Source: Zizania palustris (taxonomy: Eukaryota; Streptophyta; Magnoliopsida; Poales; Poaceae). Taken from it: a stretch of 64,000 nt of DNA. Shown here in pieces: positions 12,670 to 23,900 of this stretch. The notes under the pieces are model-generated. The model was not told the DNA's origin, did no database searches, and saw nothing but the letters and a program-made list of their open reading frames with translations. Position 1 is the first letter of the stretch. The number at the start of each line of letters is the position of its first letter. Position numbers and translations under genes: made by a program. The stretch lies in the NCBI GenBank assembly GCA_019279435.1, contig JAAALK010000289.1:10422342-10486341 (forward strand), read 5' to 3'.

Positions 12670-13650
12670 TTTCGATTAGAGATTGAAGCCTTGCAATCGC
12701 TACACCCTCTAATCTAATCGTTATCAACAATGCCTTCACGTAGTCGACCTCACCACGAAGGTTTTGATCCTTCAAATAAATCGTAGAACTTTGTAATAAC
12801 AAGGTAAACACAATATAATATTGTATATGATAATCTGAAGATTTGAGGTTTGGGGTTTTACAAACCGATATACGACGAAACTACAACGATAAGATAATCT
12901 AAGAAAAACCCAACTCTAACAGTGGCATCTTCCATCTTTTATAGGGGTTACAGGACCCGGGGCATGTGCCATGCCCTAGGGGTGTGGGCCGTGTTGTCGA
13001 ACCGCTTCTGTCGGCCATATGCCGATGGAAGTTAGGCTTTTGCCGATGGAAGTTAGCTTCTTCTTTCTGGAAAGGGCTATCTTTCGTCGGCTTTAGCCGA
13101 TGGAAGTTGTCCGCATTCTTGTAGTGCTAGGGTGACTCAATCCTAACAGACTCAGACATAGCTTAGTCGGACGCCTGGCTCCCGATCGATGGCTTTGTAC
13201 GCTTATTGGCCTGATGATGGAAGGAGGCCATCATCCCAATAGTGGCCGATACGAATAGAGGTAGTAGTAGGCTGTCGATTGCAGGCTGAGTGGTGGTTGT
13301 ATGTTGGGAGCAGTCGGCAGTCGGTGGTCAGTCGATCGGCCCGGCGGATGGTGGTGATTGCTGTGATGGCTGATATTGACAATGATCGGCTGATGGCTTA
13401 TGCCGATGATGATCTAAGTGGTGGCCAATACCGATAGAGGTCGCAGTCGGCAATTGACCGATGCAACATTTCTTCTCCCATGTTCCTGAGTATAATACAA
13501 TCATAACCGAAACTTAGTAATCCATTCAATGGCATATCGTCCTGAGTAACAAGGAGCGAATTCACCAGATCGTTAAGTTGATAGCCTTTGGTAATTGGTA
13601 CTTACGTGTGGGTGTATCGGCTGTCAAGCTCATTGTCAAGCTCGACACCC
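12670..13650 (-). mobile_element. Degenerate CRM-like LTR with pol tail
   Basis: This stretch follows the pol fragment at 13650-15960 in the minus direction. It shares two landmarks with the solo LTR at 46426-47368: a coding tail that reads ILRNMGEE (near 13480; ILLLRNMGDG in the other) and, near the far end, GGTGTAGCGATTGCAAGG (minus strand, around 12690-12710). It contains several near-repeats of 'gccgatggaagtt' (13030-13110) and many 'cggct/ccgat' motifs. The first bases of the LTR are lost or mutated, and it breaks off at about 12670 against the integrase fragment. Confidence 0.55.
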
Positions 13651-15960
13651 AAGTAGCGCTTCAAATCAGCGACATTAAAAATGTTGCTAACACCATAATC
13701 TATAGGTAATTCAATCTTGTATGCAATATCATTTATCTTGTCAAGCACTATAAAAGGTCAAACAGCGCGAGGCATTAACAAAGATTTTCGCAAATCAGGA
13801 CATCTATCTTTTCATAAATGTAGTTGTTGACACGAAAACATGCCCTCGCACTTGGGTCACTTCGATGATCCAAAAGTGTGCGGATAATTAGGGACAAGCC
13901 TAAGCGTAAGACAACAATGACGTAGCATTCTGACTACCCTCAATAGTGGAAAGGGGGGTGAGGGTGGAGTCGCCAGGTAATCAGATCATATAGAAATAAT
14001 CCAATTAGCTGAAAAGAAAATATATTAGATAAAATAAACTAGTAGGCTGACCGGAGCCTGACTAATTCGAAGGGTATTGTGCGAAGGGTGTCACCGAAGG
14101 TTATCTTCGGTGTCTGATGCGAAGGATCTCACCGAAGGTAGTCTTCAGTGTTTGTATCGATCTGGCCGAAGGCGAGCTCCAAACAGATCTCAATGCGAGA
14201 TCACCTCTGAACAACGGGGTTCGACGCACAGTCTTTGACACGATACAAATATTCCCAACGCAACGCACTGGCTTGACTTTGTCCAGAGCGAAGTATGGGC
14301 ATGGCGAAGCCTAACGTGATGAATCCTACCACGGAGCGTGTTGGCGTGCGGGACTTGGTCAAACTGACAACAGATTGATGGTCCGGCACGGATAGTTGAA
14401 GCAGGGGTTCCACTGAATTGTGTTCTGGCAGCCTCCGGAACCAACTTCCTGGCTTCGGATACCTCCAGCGAAGTGGCTCTGAGCATCAAAACCTGCAACA
14501 GAACAGAGATCAAGTGCCAATTCAGCCTAGGTACCGAATCTGCTAAGTGTTGTAGTAGGGAAACTAAGGTAGCAATCTGTTACGTAGATTAACGAATACT
14601 TCACAGGCGAAGTAACAAGGCGATAGCAATCTGTTACGTAGATTAATGGGTACTTCACGAGCGAAGTAGCAAGGCTTACCACAGTTTCAGTGTGGCCAGC
14701 AAAGGGCTTCCAGGAAAACCCACGAAGGTTGCAGAAAGGTAATTAAAAATTAAAGGTACGGTTCAAGACTAGGGATTTGTGATTGATTCGTGTCGGGGGG
14801 CTTAATGAACAGGCATCACCCCTATATTTATAGGGGCTAGTCTTCTTATCTCTAAGATTAATCTGGTAGGATTCGGCCTAATCAAACTCTAGGGATAAAA
14901 TTAGCCAGAATCAGACTCTAACTCTATCTCTAGAAATCAACCTAAGGTGGGCCTTCGGCAAGGCTTGTCGAAGCCTACTCCTCGGGCCGAAGCTTCGACG
15001 AGGCAGGCATCCGAAGGCCGTCGGGCCGAAGGTACCAGGCCGCCGGAAGGCTTCCAAAGCCCAAAGCTTAATAGGCCTTCGGCCCTGTAGGGCTTCGGCC
15101 CGATCTAGACATATGTATTTTTTGTACAAATTACCAAAATTGATATTTTGACAATCTTGACCATTTAATGTCATTTTTTGCTATCAACAGTAGCCAAACT
15201 AAGTCTCCTAGTGCAAAAATAATTTCTTTTCTACAATGGCTACCCGACAGTTGGTATTTTGCATTCATATGTTCTATATGCTTCTTAGTTGTTTATGCAT
15301 TTGGAGAATAAATTCAACGCATGTTTTAGCATCAAAATTCATTTTTTCAATAGATGGTAAAGGTAATAAATCAATCAAAGCATGAATGGACTTAGCAGAG
15401 TGGTAGAGTGTACCGATCGATTGTAGGCGAATTCTACGTGAGGTAGACACTCTTCCCACATCTAAAAATTGGTCTTTAGCACAGCTCACAACATTGTAGA
15501 TAAGGTTCTGTTCAGCAATTCAGTTTGACCATCAGTTTGGGGATGACAATTGGTGGAAAATAGAAGCTTGGTCCCCAATTTGTGTCATATTATCCTCCAG
15601 AAATGGCTGAGGAACTTCGTGTCTCGATCGGAAATGATTGTGCATGGCACTCCGAGAAGACGAACGACTTCCTTGAAAACATTAATCAACAACTATTGTA
15701 GCATCATCGCTCTTGTGACAAGGAATAAAATGTGCCATCTTAGAGAATCTATCGACAACCACAAAGACACTATCCCTTCCCTTCTTACTTCTAGGTAGTC
15801 CCAAAACAAAATCCATAGAAATATCTTCCCAAGGGATAGTAGGGATAGGTAAAGACATGCATAAACCATGGAGATTAAGGCGAGACTTAGCTTTGTTGCA
15901 CGTGGTGCATTGGGCTACATAGCGCTCCACGTCGCGCCTTAACTTTGGATTGAGTTCATC
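13650..15960 (-). pseudogene. Chromovirus integrase, split by a solo LTR
   Basis: Minus-strand reading gives VERYVAQCTTCNKAKSRLN, MDFVLGLPRSKKGRDSVFVV, then in shifted frames SDRDTKFLSHFW, NCHPQTDGQTE and GDLVWL at 15195. The reading resumes on the other side of the 13825-15189 LTR with HLRKDRCPDLRKSLLMPRA, LDKINDIAYKIELPIDYG and FNVADLKRYLG, the GPY/F end of the same protein. This proves the LTR inserted into a pre-existing integrase gene. The family has the long post-integrase tail that runs into the LTR. The left part of pol (RT, RNase H) is missing: at about 15960 it meets plastid-derived sequence. Confidence 0.85.
13825..15189 (-). mobile_element. Solo LTR (1365 bp) with target duplication
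   Basis: Plus-strand ends are TGTTGACACGAAAA and TTTTTGCTATCAACA. The flanks are GTAGT (13820-13824) and GTAGC (15190-15194), a 5-bp target duplication with one mismatch. Removing the element restores the integrase frame around VWLHLRK. Its left end closely matches the broken LTR at 36143-36311 (both continue '...cacttgggYc...tcgatgatccaaaa'), so it belongs to the same family as the gypsy element at 30937-36311. Only an LTR is present, so it is a recombination-derived solo LTR. A TATA-like 'ctatatttatag' lies near 14822. Confidence 0.88.
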
Positions 15961-15984
15961 TTTATAGTGATCGGAGGGACCAGA

Positions 15985-16749
15985 TTGTAAACATGAAAAA
16001 GTAGGAACTTAGCGGGTCCTTACCCCTTTTCTTGTATTAGAGTGGAAAGGACCCGCATAATTCCTACTCTTATAACCCTTTTGAATCTCTTACATAACGT
16101 ACAAACGGGTTTCCTATTTTGATTATTAAAAATAACAAAGAGAAAGCCTTTGCTCTCATGGTCAGAATCCCTCTATTTATTCGTTTTGTTTGTTAATGAT
16201 GTTAGGGAAGTAATCCATCAGTTAATTAATAGCCCTCCTCGCCAATGAAATTGATTCACTTTTATGAAGCGAGAAGAAAGAAGGGATCAATCAAGAATCC
16301 AATATTTTATTCCCCATAAGAAGTATCCTCTAAATCATTGATTTAATTTATAGTAATAAACTAATAAAACCTTAATAAAAACTACTCAACTAGCCTAAAA
16401 ATAAAAAACAGCCTTCAATGTAAGAGTATATGTTTTTTTGCAAAATTTCTGTAAGTTCTAAATTAAACTTAATTGAACTAATCAAGCAATTCTGTTTGCT
16501 AACAAGAAATTTGTCCCCCACCATATTTTCTTTCCCTCTATTTGTCCACTACCTTGCCTGACCCTAGGCAAAAGAGGTCCATGAGATAGACCACAATAAA
16601 TATGAAATAGTAATCTTTTTCAAATAGGAAGAAACAAGATTCTTATTTCGATACAAGAAGAATCGACACAAAAAAGGATTTTTCCTGTGTCTGCAAGAAA
16701 GGATTAAGAAGACCAGCAATCCCTCCTAAAAAGATTTGTTCCCTTTTTT
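15985..16749. other. Plastid-derived insert, left part (petA downstream spacer, inferred)
   Basis: Non-coding, AT-rich sequence that looks like grass chloroplast intergenic DNA. The assignment is by continuity: it abuts the Tat element at 16750, and directly on the other side of that element (30113 on) the sequence continues into the end of plastid petA on the minus strand. It would therefore be the spacer downstream of petA, toward psbJ. I recognise no plastid gene in it. The left limit near 15985 is approximate. Confidence 0.55.
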
Positions 16750-17271
16750 TGTTGGGTGGAAATTATTTCATCCTCCAAAAGCCAAGGACATTTTCATGTT
16801 AACACGAACTGAAGAAATGAAGCCAAGAACCTTGATCTCCAAGGATTATAAAAAGCAATAAGGCTATGTCTGTTCGGAGCCTAAAACAACAGAAATCTTC
16901 ATCAAGGCTTCGACACAATGAAGTCTATTGGAGCCTCTTCACCCAATGGGGGTTGCCAGCAAGGAGAGAAGATTTATCTTCTCACTAATTAGATTAGCTT
17001 TTTACTCTATTACCCCTATGAAGAATACTAAATAGTATCTTCTTAGTCGGTTGTAATTAGAGGGTAAAGAAGTCTTTTCCCTTGTATTCGGTCTATAAAT
17101 ACCCCTCTTCACTTTGTAAAGGGTATCGAATACTCAGATATTCAATACACACTTCGAACTATCTCAGGCAATTATCCATCTCGGAGGCTTGGAATAGTTT
17201 ACTTAAACAAACACTTTGTTTGTTACACACTTAGTTTCCTAAACCTGTTAGCATAATCTTTTACGCCAATA
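16750..17271 (+). mobile_element. 5' LTR of the Tat element
   Basis: Starts TGTTGGGTGGAAATTATT and ends CTTTTACGCCAATA, the final CA apparently mutated to TA. Its partner is at 29596-30112; the second halves are nearly identical while the first 200 bp differ at scattered positions. A TATA box (CTATAAATACCCC, around 17093) followed by 'cttcactttg' marks the promoter of the genomic transcript. Confidence 0.88.
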
Positions 17272-17291
17272 GTTGGCGCCGTCCGTGGGGA
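17272..17291 (+). other. Primer-binding site region
   Basis: GTTGGCGCCGTCCGTGGGGA directly follows the LTR. The same block, with one change, flanks the LTR of the second Tat element (minus strand, 49809-49828). It is the usual leader and tRNA-primer region for this lineage. Confidence 0.75.
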
Positions 17292-17336
17292 ACTTAGTAA
17301 AAAACTTCGTTCTCTACCAATCCCTTTCTAGAGCCA

Positions 17337-18490
17337 TGCCTCCTAAGTAGAGCCTAGGCACTAGTCCCCTCCGGAGGTATTCTCGAACTGTTGGGTTGAA
17401 ATCATCGAACACCATCGAGGTCAAAGGACCTTCCATGGTCCCCCCACCTTAAACTCCTGAAACAAATACTCTTCCTCGAACATACGAAGACCCTCTCGGG
17501 ACTCCGTCTAAGATTCGAACCAACGGAGCCTTTCCAGTGGCTCCGACTGTGCTCCAAACTGACTTGTTCAGTTCCCAAGACCAAGAGGTCCCCTCAAGAA
17601 GAAATGAAGACCGTCCTGATAATGTGGCGACTGAGATGGCCCATCTTCAGGCCGAAGTGATGAGGTGGAGGCAAGAAGCTGCTGACATACTTCGTTCTCA
17701 AGCTACCCTCATCATTCTAGAGGTGCCTCAAGAAGATGACCTCACCGTTTATCCTGAAGCCTCTAAGATTCTAATAAGCACTGAGAATGCTTCTTTTGAA
17801 GATGAATCTCCGTTACACCCCGAGCTGCAGAAGGTGTGCTTCGACCCAAAATTCGGAACTTCGAAGCTCTGTAAGTACTCTAGAGAAGAAGATCCAGGAG
17901 AATTTTCCTGTTCATATGTTTAGCAATCAAAGCTAGAGGAGGGGTTCGAGCTACAATGGCGAAATGCTTCCCCCTTGCACTCGAAGGAGTCGCTCTGCGT
18001 TGGTTCTGGTCTTTGAAACCAGGATCAATTAAATCATGGGAGAAGTTGAGAAAGAAGTTTGTAAATAATTTCCAAGGGACCTTCATGCCCCCTATGTCCA
18101 CCGGTAGTCTTTTTAGGTGAAGCAGCAACCTGGAGAAACTTTACGACAATTTTTCAAGTGCTTTGCTCACACGAAGTCTCAGATAAAGGGGTTGTCTACA
18201 TTGTCTTTCGTTGATGCGGCGTGCGAAGGAGTTACGAATGAAGGCCTCCTCGACAAACTTCATCGAAAGCATATATATTCAATAGCACAACTAATGGCCT
18301 ATTTTGATGATTATTCTAGGTCTGAAGAAGGATGGCTTCGAAGAAATACTACTTCGCTTCCATCAACTTTCCTCCAAGAAGTCAAGGTTGAGCCGAAGTC
18401 CCCAAATTCTTCACAAGTCTCCCTCTTTGAGAATAACCGCAATGATAGCTGGAGAGGGTGAAAACATCCTCGCTCCAAAGTCTTGAACAT
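17337..18490 (+). pseudogene. Tat gag
   Basis: Starts with ATG at 17337 and carries an early in-frame stop. Open pieces include the N-terminal part with EMAHLQAEVMRWRQEAADIL (17635-17690), and the gag core SWEKLRKKFVNNFQGTF (18035-18085), then LRQFFKCFAHTKSQIKGLST (18140-18200). The same core, with close wording, is in the second Tat element at 48545-49051 on the other strand. Stops at about 17921 and 18118 and frame changes show decay. It would form the virus-like particle. Confidence 0.8.
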
Positions 18491-18579
18491 TACTCCCTAT
18501 TTGTTGAAATTCCGCCCCAAGAATGCACAAGCTTCGGGAAGCAAGGTCAGTGGTTGGATGCTGCCAGGGAAGTCGGCTG

Positions 18580-19600
18580 GCAAAGGCCAAGCCTTCTTCT
18601 GCTGTGTCCACGGCGAGAACTGAAGCCATGCTACCGATGCATGTAAATCTATACTATCCTTGAGGAGCGAGTACCTTGAGAGGTGTTCAGGTTGAGGTAC
18701 AACTGAACAAACCCCTCTCGAGGCACGTCCGGAACCGGTACAAACCATCGGACGTGTAGACAGCTTCGAAGCCCCAAGACAGTCTTCGGTGGCCAGTGTT
18801 ATGCCACCTCCGAAGCAAGAAGATACACAAGACCGCGGCAAAAGAGTGGTTCTTCCCATCTCCGGAGGAGGAACCTTGGGCAGCATGTCAAAAAGGAAAA
18901 GGAGGGAATATGTTCGCAAAGTAGGGCATATTGGTACCTCTTCATCGGCTGCTGAAATGCCCGAATGGTCCCATGTGCCTATATCTTTCTCTTCAACTGA
19001 TGCAGTGGGCATAGAATTTCCTCATGCAGACCCCCTTGTTATCACTACTGATATTGCAGGAACAGAAGTCCGAAGAGTACTGGTCGATGGCGGAAGCTCC
19101 ACATATATTATCTTTGTTTAGGCCTTTGACCAGCTTTGCATTCCGCGAAAACATCTCCTCCTAGCAGCTCGACCGCTTCAAGCATTCGCAGGACCTCCTA
19201 TCTATGCCCTCGGCCAAATAGGCCTCGAGGTTGCCTTCAGAGAGGGGCTCCTAGGTAGAATGGAGGAGGTGATCTTCGATGTAGTTGATGACCCTTAAGC
19301 TTATAACATCATCTTCAGAAGAGGCATGTTAAATCAATTCGGAGCCATAGCACATCATAGTTATCTCTGTCTCACGATGACGATGCAAGGAGGAGTGTTC
19401 ATGGTTTTCGGTGACCAAGCTGCGGGAAGAAGGGCAGAGTATGGCCATGGTCCACCTCTTGACCCTCAATAGATAAATAATGTGCAAGACCATTCGGAGG
19501 ATATTCCTGTGTCAGGTGAATTATCCAAGATATCCTCCCCTAGGCCAAGCCTCGAAGGAGAAATCGTAAAAAAATCATTGTAAAGGATAGCAAAAAGTTA
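18580..19600 (+). pseudogene. Tat zinc-knuckle remnant and aspartic protease
   Basis: The remnant of the CCHC knuckle is visible near 18600 (CCVHGEN...). It is followed by KRVVLPISGGGTLGSMSKRK (18840-18898) and the protease core with VRRVLVDGGSSTYI (19070-19110), where DGG replaces the usual DTG/DSG of gypsy proteases. A stop follows at 19119, then readable sequence (PLQAFAGPPIYALGQIGLEV) and a second stop near 19300. The intact homologous stretch is at 47369-48466 (minus) in the other Tat element. Confidence 0.8.
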
Positions 19601-19622
19601 TCCTATCTAGTTTGGCAAATCA

Positions 19623-20357
19623 TTGCCTCCAGAAATTGCTACTTCATTAGAAGTAGTTAGAGAAATTTTGGATGTTTTTACTTGGTCCGATGAAGAAATT
19701 CCTGGAGTTGACCGAAGCATCATTGGGCACAAGTTACCCGTCAATCCAAGAGTTCGACCTATTCGCCAAGGGCTCCGCAAATTGTCAACGGAGAGGGCAA
19801 ACCTTGCTAAAGCAGAAGTAGAAAAGTTATTGAAGGCTGGAATCATTAGAGAAGTTGCTCATACGGAGTGGTTAGCGAACCCAGTGTTTGTCAAGAACAA
19901 GGCCTCCGGCAAGTGGCGCATGTGTATTGACTTCACATCTTTGAATAAAGCATGCCCACGTAACCCCTACCCCATGCCCCGCATTAATCAATTAGTCGAC
20001 TCCACTACTAGCTCGGAGCTCTTGAGCTTTGTCGATGCGTACTCCGGATATCATCAAATATGGTTAAAATGCGAAGATGAAACCAAGACAAGTATTGTAA
20101 CTCCTTCAGGAGTCATTTTCTATGTAAGAATGTGTTTCAGCTTGAGAAATGCTGGGGCAACTTTTTCAAGATTAATCGCTAATGCTCTAGGTCACCAAAT
20201 AGGCCGTAATGTCAAAGCCTATATGGATGATATTGTAATAAAGAGCGCTTTAAAGCACCAACATAGCTTAGACTTAGCAGAAACTTTTGAGAGCCTCTGA
20301 GAATGTGGAGTTCGCCTCAACCCCGAAAAATGTATTTTTGGAGCTTAAGTTAGGAAA
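19623..20357 (+). pseudogene. Tat reverse transcriptase
   Basis: A 225-codon open stretch beginning at the protease-RT linker (EILDVFTWSDEEIPGVDRSI). Landmarks: RQGLRKLSTERANLAKAEVE, GKWRMCIDFTSLNKACPRN, LLSFVDAYSGYHQI, and the catalytic AYMDDIVIKS at about 20217-20246. The motif usually read MPFGLRNAGATF is MCFSLRNAGATF, so conserved residues have drifted. A TGA at 20298 stops it, after which the palm/thumb reading continues to 20357 and beyond. Confidence 0.88.
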
Positions 20358-20960
20358 TTGTTAGGGTATTTAGTTTCGATCAGGGGGATCGAAGCCAGCC
20401 TAACCCAGATGAGTGCGCTCCAAAGAATGGCTCTGCCAGAAAATTTGAAGCAAGTTCAGAATCTTGCCGAATGCCTCGCAGCTCTTAGTAGATTCCTGAC
20501 AAGGTCCGGACAGCGAAGGCTCCCAATATTTAAAGCTTTGAAGGGGTCCAAAGATTTTGCATGGATACCGGAGTGCTAGAAGAGTTTTGATGATATTAAA
20601 TACTATGTCGACAACCTTGCAACACTCACTATGCCCATCACAGATGAAACTCTTCTCCTATATCTTGCAGCTATAGGCTCCGATGTTAGTGCAGTCCTTG
20701 TTCGAGAAATGGATTTCAATGGGAAGTTGGTACAAAATCAAGTATATTTTGTATCAGAAGCCCTGTCTGGAGAAAAAACCAGATACTCCGAGTTGGAAAA
20801 ATTCACTTTTTCTCTAGTGATGGCTTCGAGGAAATTACGACATTATTTTATAGCACATAATGTAATTGTACCAACTTCCTATCCTCTGGGAGATATGCTC
20901 TGAAGCAAAGATTCTACAGGGAGAATTGGAAAATGGGCCATCAAGCTAGCACCCTTCGGC
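20358..20960 (+). pseudogene. Tat RT connection and RNase H
   Basis: Continues the RT reading with LGYLVSIRGIEA, then FLTRSGQRRLPIFKALKGSK. After a stop at 20577 it reads LYLAAIGSDVSAVLVRE and ALSGEKTRYSELEKFTFSLV, followed by LRHYFIAHNVIVPTSYPLGD, the usual gypsy RNase H landmarks. Stops at 20577 and 20901. Confidence 0.82.
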
Positions 20961-20969
20961 ACTCCTTCA

Positions 20970-23900
20970 TAGCAAGAACATCAATCAAGTCACAGGTGGT
21001 GGCTGATTTTGTAGCACAATGGACTCCATCTGCAGTATGGGCTCCGGAAGAATCAAGTGAAGGACTATGGACCATATACTCCGATGGAGCTTTTCAAGCA
21101 TCCGGAGCAGTTGTCGGAGCGGTCATAATTTCACCTTCAGGATAGAAAGCAATGCACTCCACAAGACTCAACTTTAAGTCCACCAATAATATTGCGGAGT
21201 ATGAAGGAATTTTTCTAGGTCTTCGCAAGGCACGTTCCCTTGGTGCTACAAGAGTTGTTATAAAAACAGATTCCCAAATCGTATTAGGGCACGTTGATAA
21301 AAGTTTCCAAGTTCGGCATCCGCAACTTGCTAAATATCTAGAAGAAATCTGGAAGATCGAAGCAGCATTTAAAGGGATTTCTGTTCGAAGCATTCCAAGA
21401 GACGATGTCGCGCCCCGATTTAATAAATCAGGACTTTTATTGAAATTCCATAGAAAATCAATAAACCAAGACGTTCATCATGCGACCACGTACAATACGA
21501 GCAATCATTCACGGTTCGTAGACCGTATTAGTACAAAAGTGAATAAAGGTGAAGAGAAACTAATAAAATAAAAGGTCCTAGATGAATGCCTCCTTCCAGT
21601 CTCGCCTTGACTGGGTCGCTACTCCAGACCTTCATCCTCCTCGTAGTAGACGTGCTCTGGTGGTGTAAGTCAACGGGGGTGAGTACAAACGTACTCAGCA
21701 AGCCACCGAATGCAAATATAATGCAAGATAATAACAAGGGAGATAGTGGCTATTTTTGCGGGAGAAGCATAATTGTAAAGCGTTAAATGTGATCAATTTA
21801 TTAGTACTGAAATGTAAACATGCGTATGTATCTTCATCTTCTAACTCGAGGAGTACGTTTTACCTCCTCGCACAACAGTCCTTACATGCCATGAATAACT
21901 CAACCATTCAAACAATTGTAAACTAACTGCGAGTAGTCACACAACCCGCCCTTGACCGTGGGCTCGGCTTTTCGAAAAGATTGATTTTACTCTGATCAGA
22001 GATGTACCACTGTACCCACAAGGCACGCACTCATCACTTACACCAAAGTGTAACGAGATGACCCATTTCACGGGAACTCGTGCAAAAACATTCCATATGG
22101 TCCTCTCCGAATCAACAACACCCTCTTATAAGTTTCATATGGTGTCCCGACGCGTCGGTGCCCCACCATACCCCCCCTTGAGCCTTCATTGGTACAAGTC
22201 GCCCGCAGGCTTGCCCCTTGCCCCCTCCACTATGGTGCCGAGAGACGAAGTGTTCCACACTTCCAGTTAGGACTTACCCATTAGACTTGTGGTTGGTACG
22301 GAAGTGCTTTGCAACAGATCCCGCAGACCGGTCCTTATAGTGCCCCGGGTGCGACCAACCAGTTTCCGAGCTTGCACCCGGAATCCACCATACTTATAAT
22401 ATACCTAACTCCAACAGAGTCCAGAGACAAGAATAACGGGGTATTTCATATACCAGAATCCAGCTATCTACGACTCATTCTTTATATCCTATAGCGGTTG
22501 TGCCGGTACATTGGGCACTAGCTAACATAATATTTGTATAGTAACAAGGAGTTAAGGCTCAATAAGCATGGCTTGGGTTTGCACACAAGGACGGGGATCT
22601 ATTAAATATAAGTGTAGGGCTTGATGTTTGACTAATGCAATATTAACCTATGAGTTATAGCGATAATTTATTAAAACATGGGCTCAATATGATCAACTGT
22701 TTCAACAGAGGTGGTCGATGACTTGCCTTGATCCGCAAAGGGTGAAGGAGGAACCTCGGGATAGAACTCCGGATCTTCGACGACGTCGTAGTCTTCTCGA
22801 TACGGAAAAGTAAACACAACATTCAATAAACAATCCAAAATCAAGCATACAAGCATACAAGTTGTTGTTGGATAGAGTCTTAACTTTTAGGGATTTGTTA
22901 CTTAAACATTTAAGATTAATTTCTAATGAGATTCCTTAATTTTATAACTTGATTTAATTATTTTCCTAGGGGGTTTTTATTTTTCCCTTTTTAAAGTTGA
23001 AGTAAAAAGGTATTGAATAACCTTATTATTATTTTAATTGTAGTAAAAATACTGGACTTAAGTTATTAGGTTTCATGGGGTTGTTATATAAATTTTAGGA
23101 TATTTCCATAAAGGGTTGACTTTTTCTTAAATGCATTAATTAAATGTCCTAAAAGGACCTTTGCAATATCATTGAATGGAATAAAGTGGACAAAGTGAAT
23201 ATTCTATTTTTATTGTATTACTAACAGTGGAATTAAGTCCTCTGAATTTACTATATAATTTTTCATGATATTTTTGTAAAGTGTTGCATTTTTATTATAG
23301 GAGTTAATCTTTTATCTTAAAGGGCCTTGGGAATGTTTGTTTAATAAGATGAAAAGGGCAAAATGAATTATTATATTTTTATTGGCTTATAAACAGTGTA
23401 CTGGAGTTAATATATCATCTAAAATTAATATATAAATTTTTGAGAGTTTTTCTGAATGAAATAATAATTAAATCCTAAAAGGGGTCTTAGAAATGTTATT
23501 TAACAAAATGTCTTGGACAAAATGGTCATTCCATTTTTAATGTATTAATAACAGTGAAATGGAGCCATTATATCTTCTGGAATTAATTTATAAATTTTTA
23601 AGGATCTTTCTGAATTATTTGTTTAAAGAATTAATTAAACCCTAAAGGGGAATTTTCTTTATTATTTAATAAGGTTATTATGTGCCAAATAAACATATTG
23701 TTTTTATTGCATAAAAGTGTAGAGGATAAAAAGATAAATTTTCCAGAATTAAAATGGTGAAATTTGGAGTTAATTTGAGCAAGATATGAATTTTTAAAGT
23801 TTAAACTATTTTCTGAATTATTTTTAAACCAGAAAACAAGCTTGGGTCCACGGTGAGCCAGGTCCACCATGGACCCGCGCACTGTGCGCGTGGGCCGATC

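Noticed and set aside
18497..19012. 171-codon minus-strand frame
   Set aside because: Opposite to the Tat protease region, whose plus-strand reading is recognisable.
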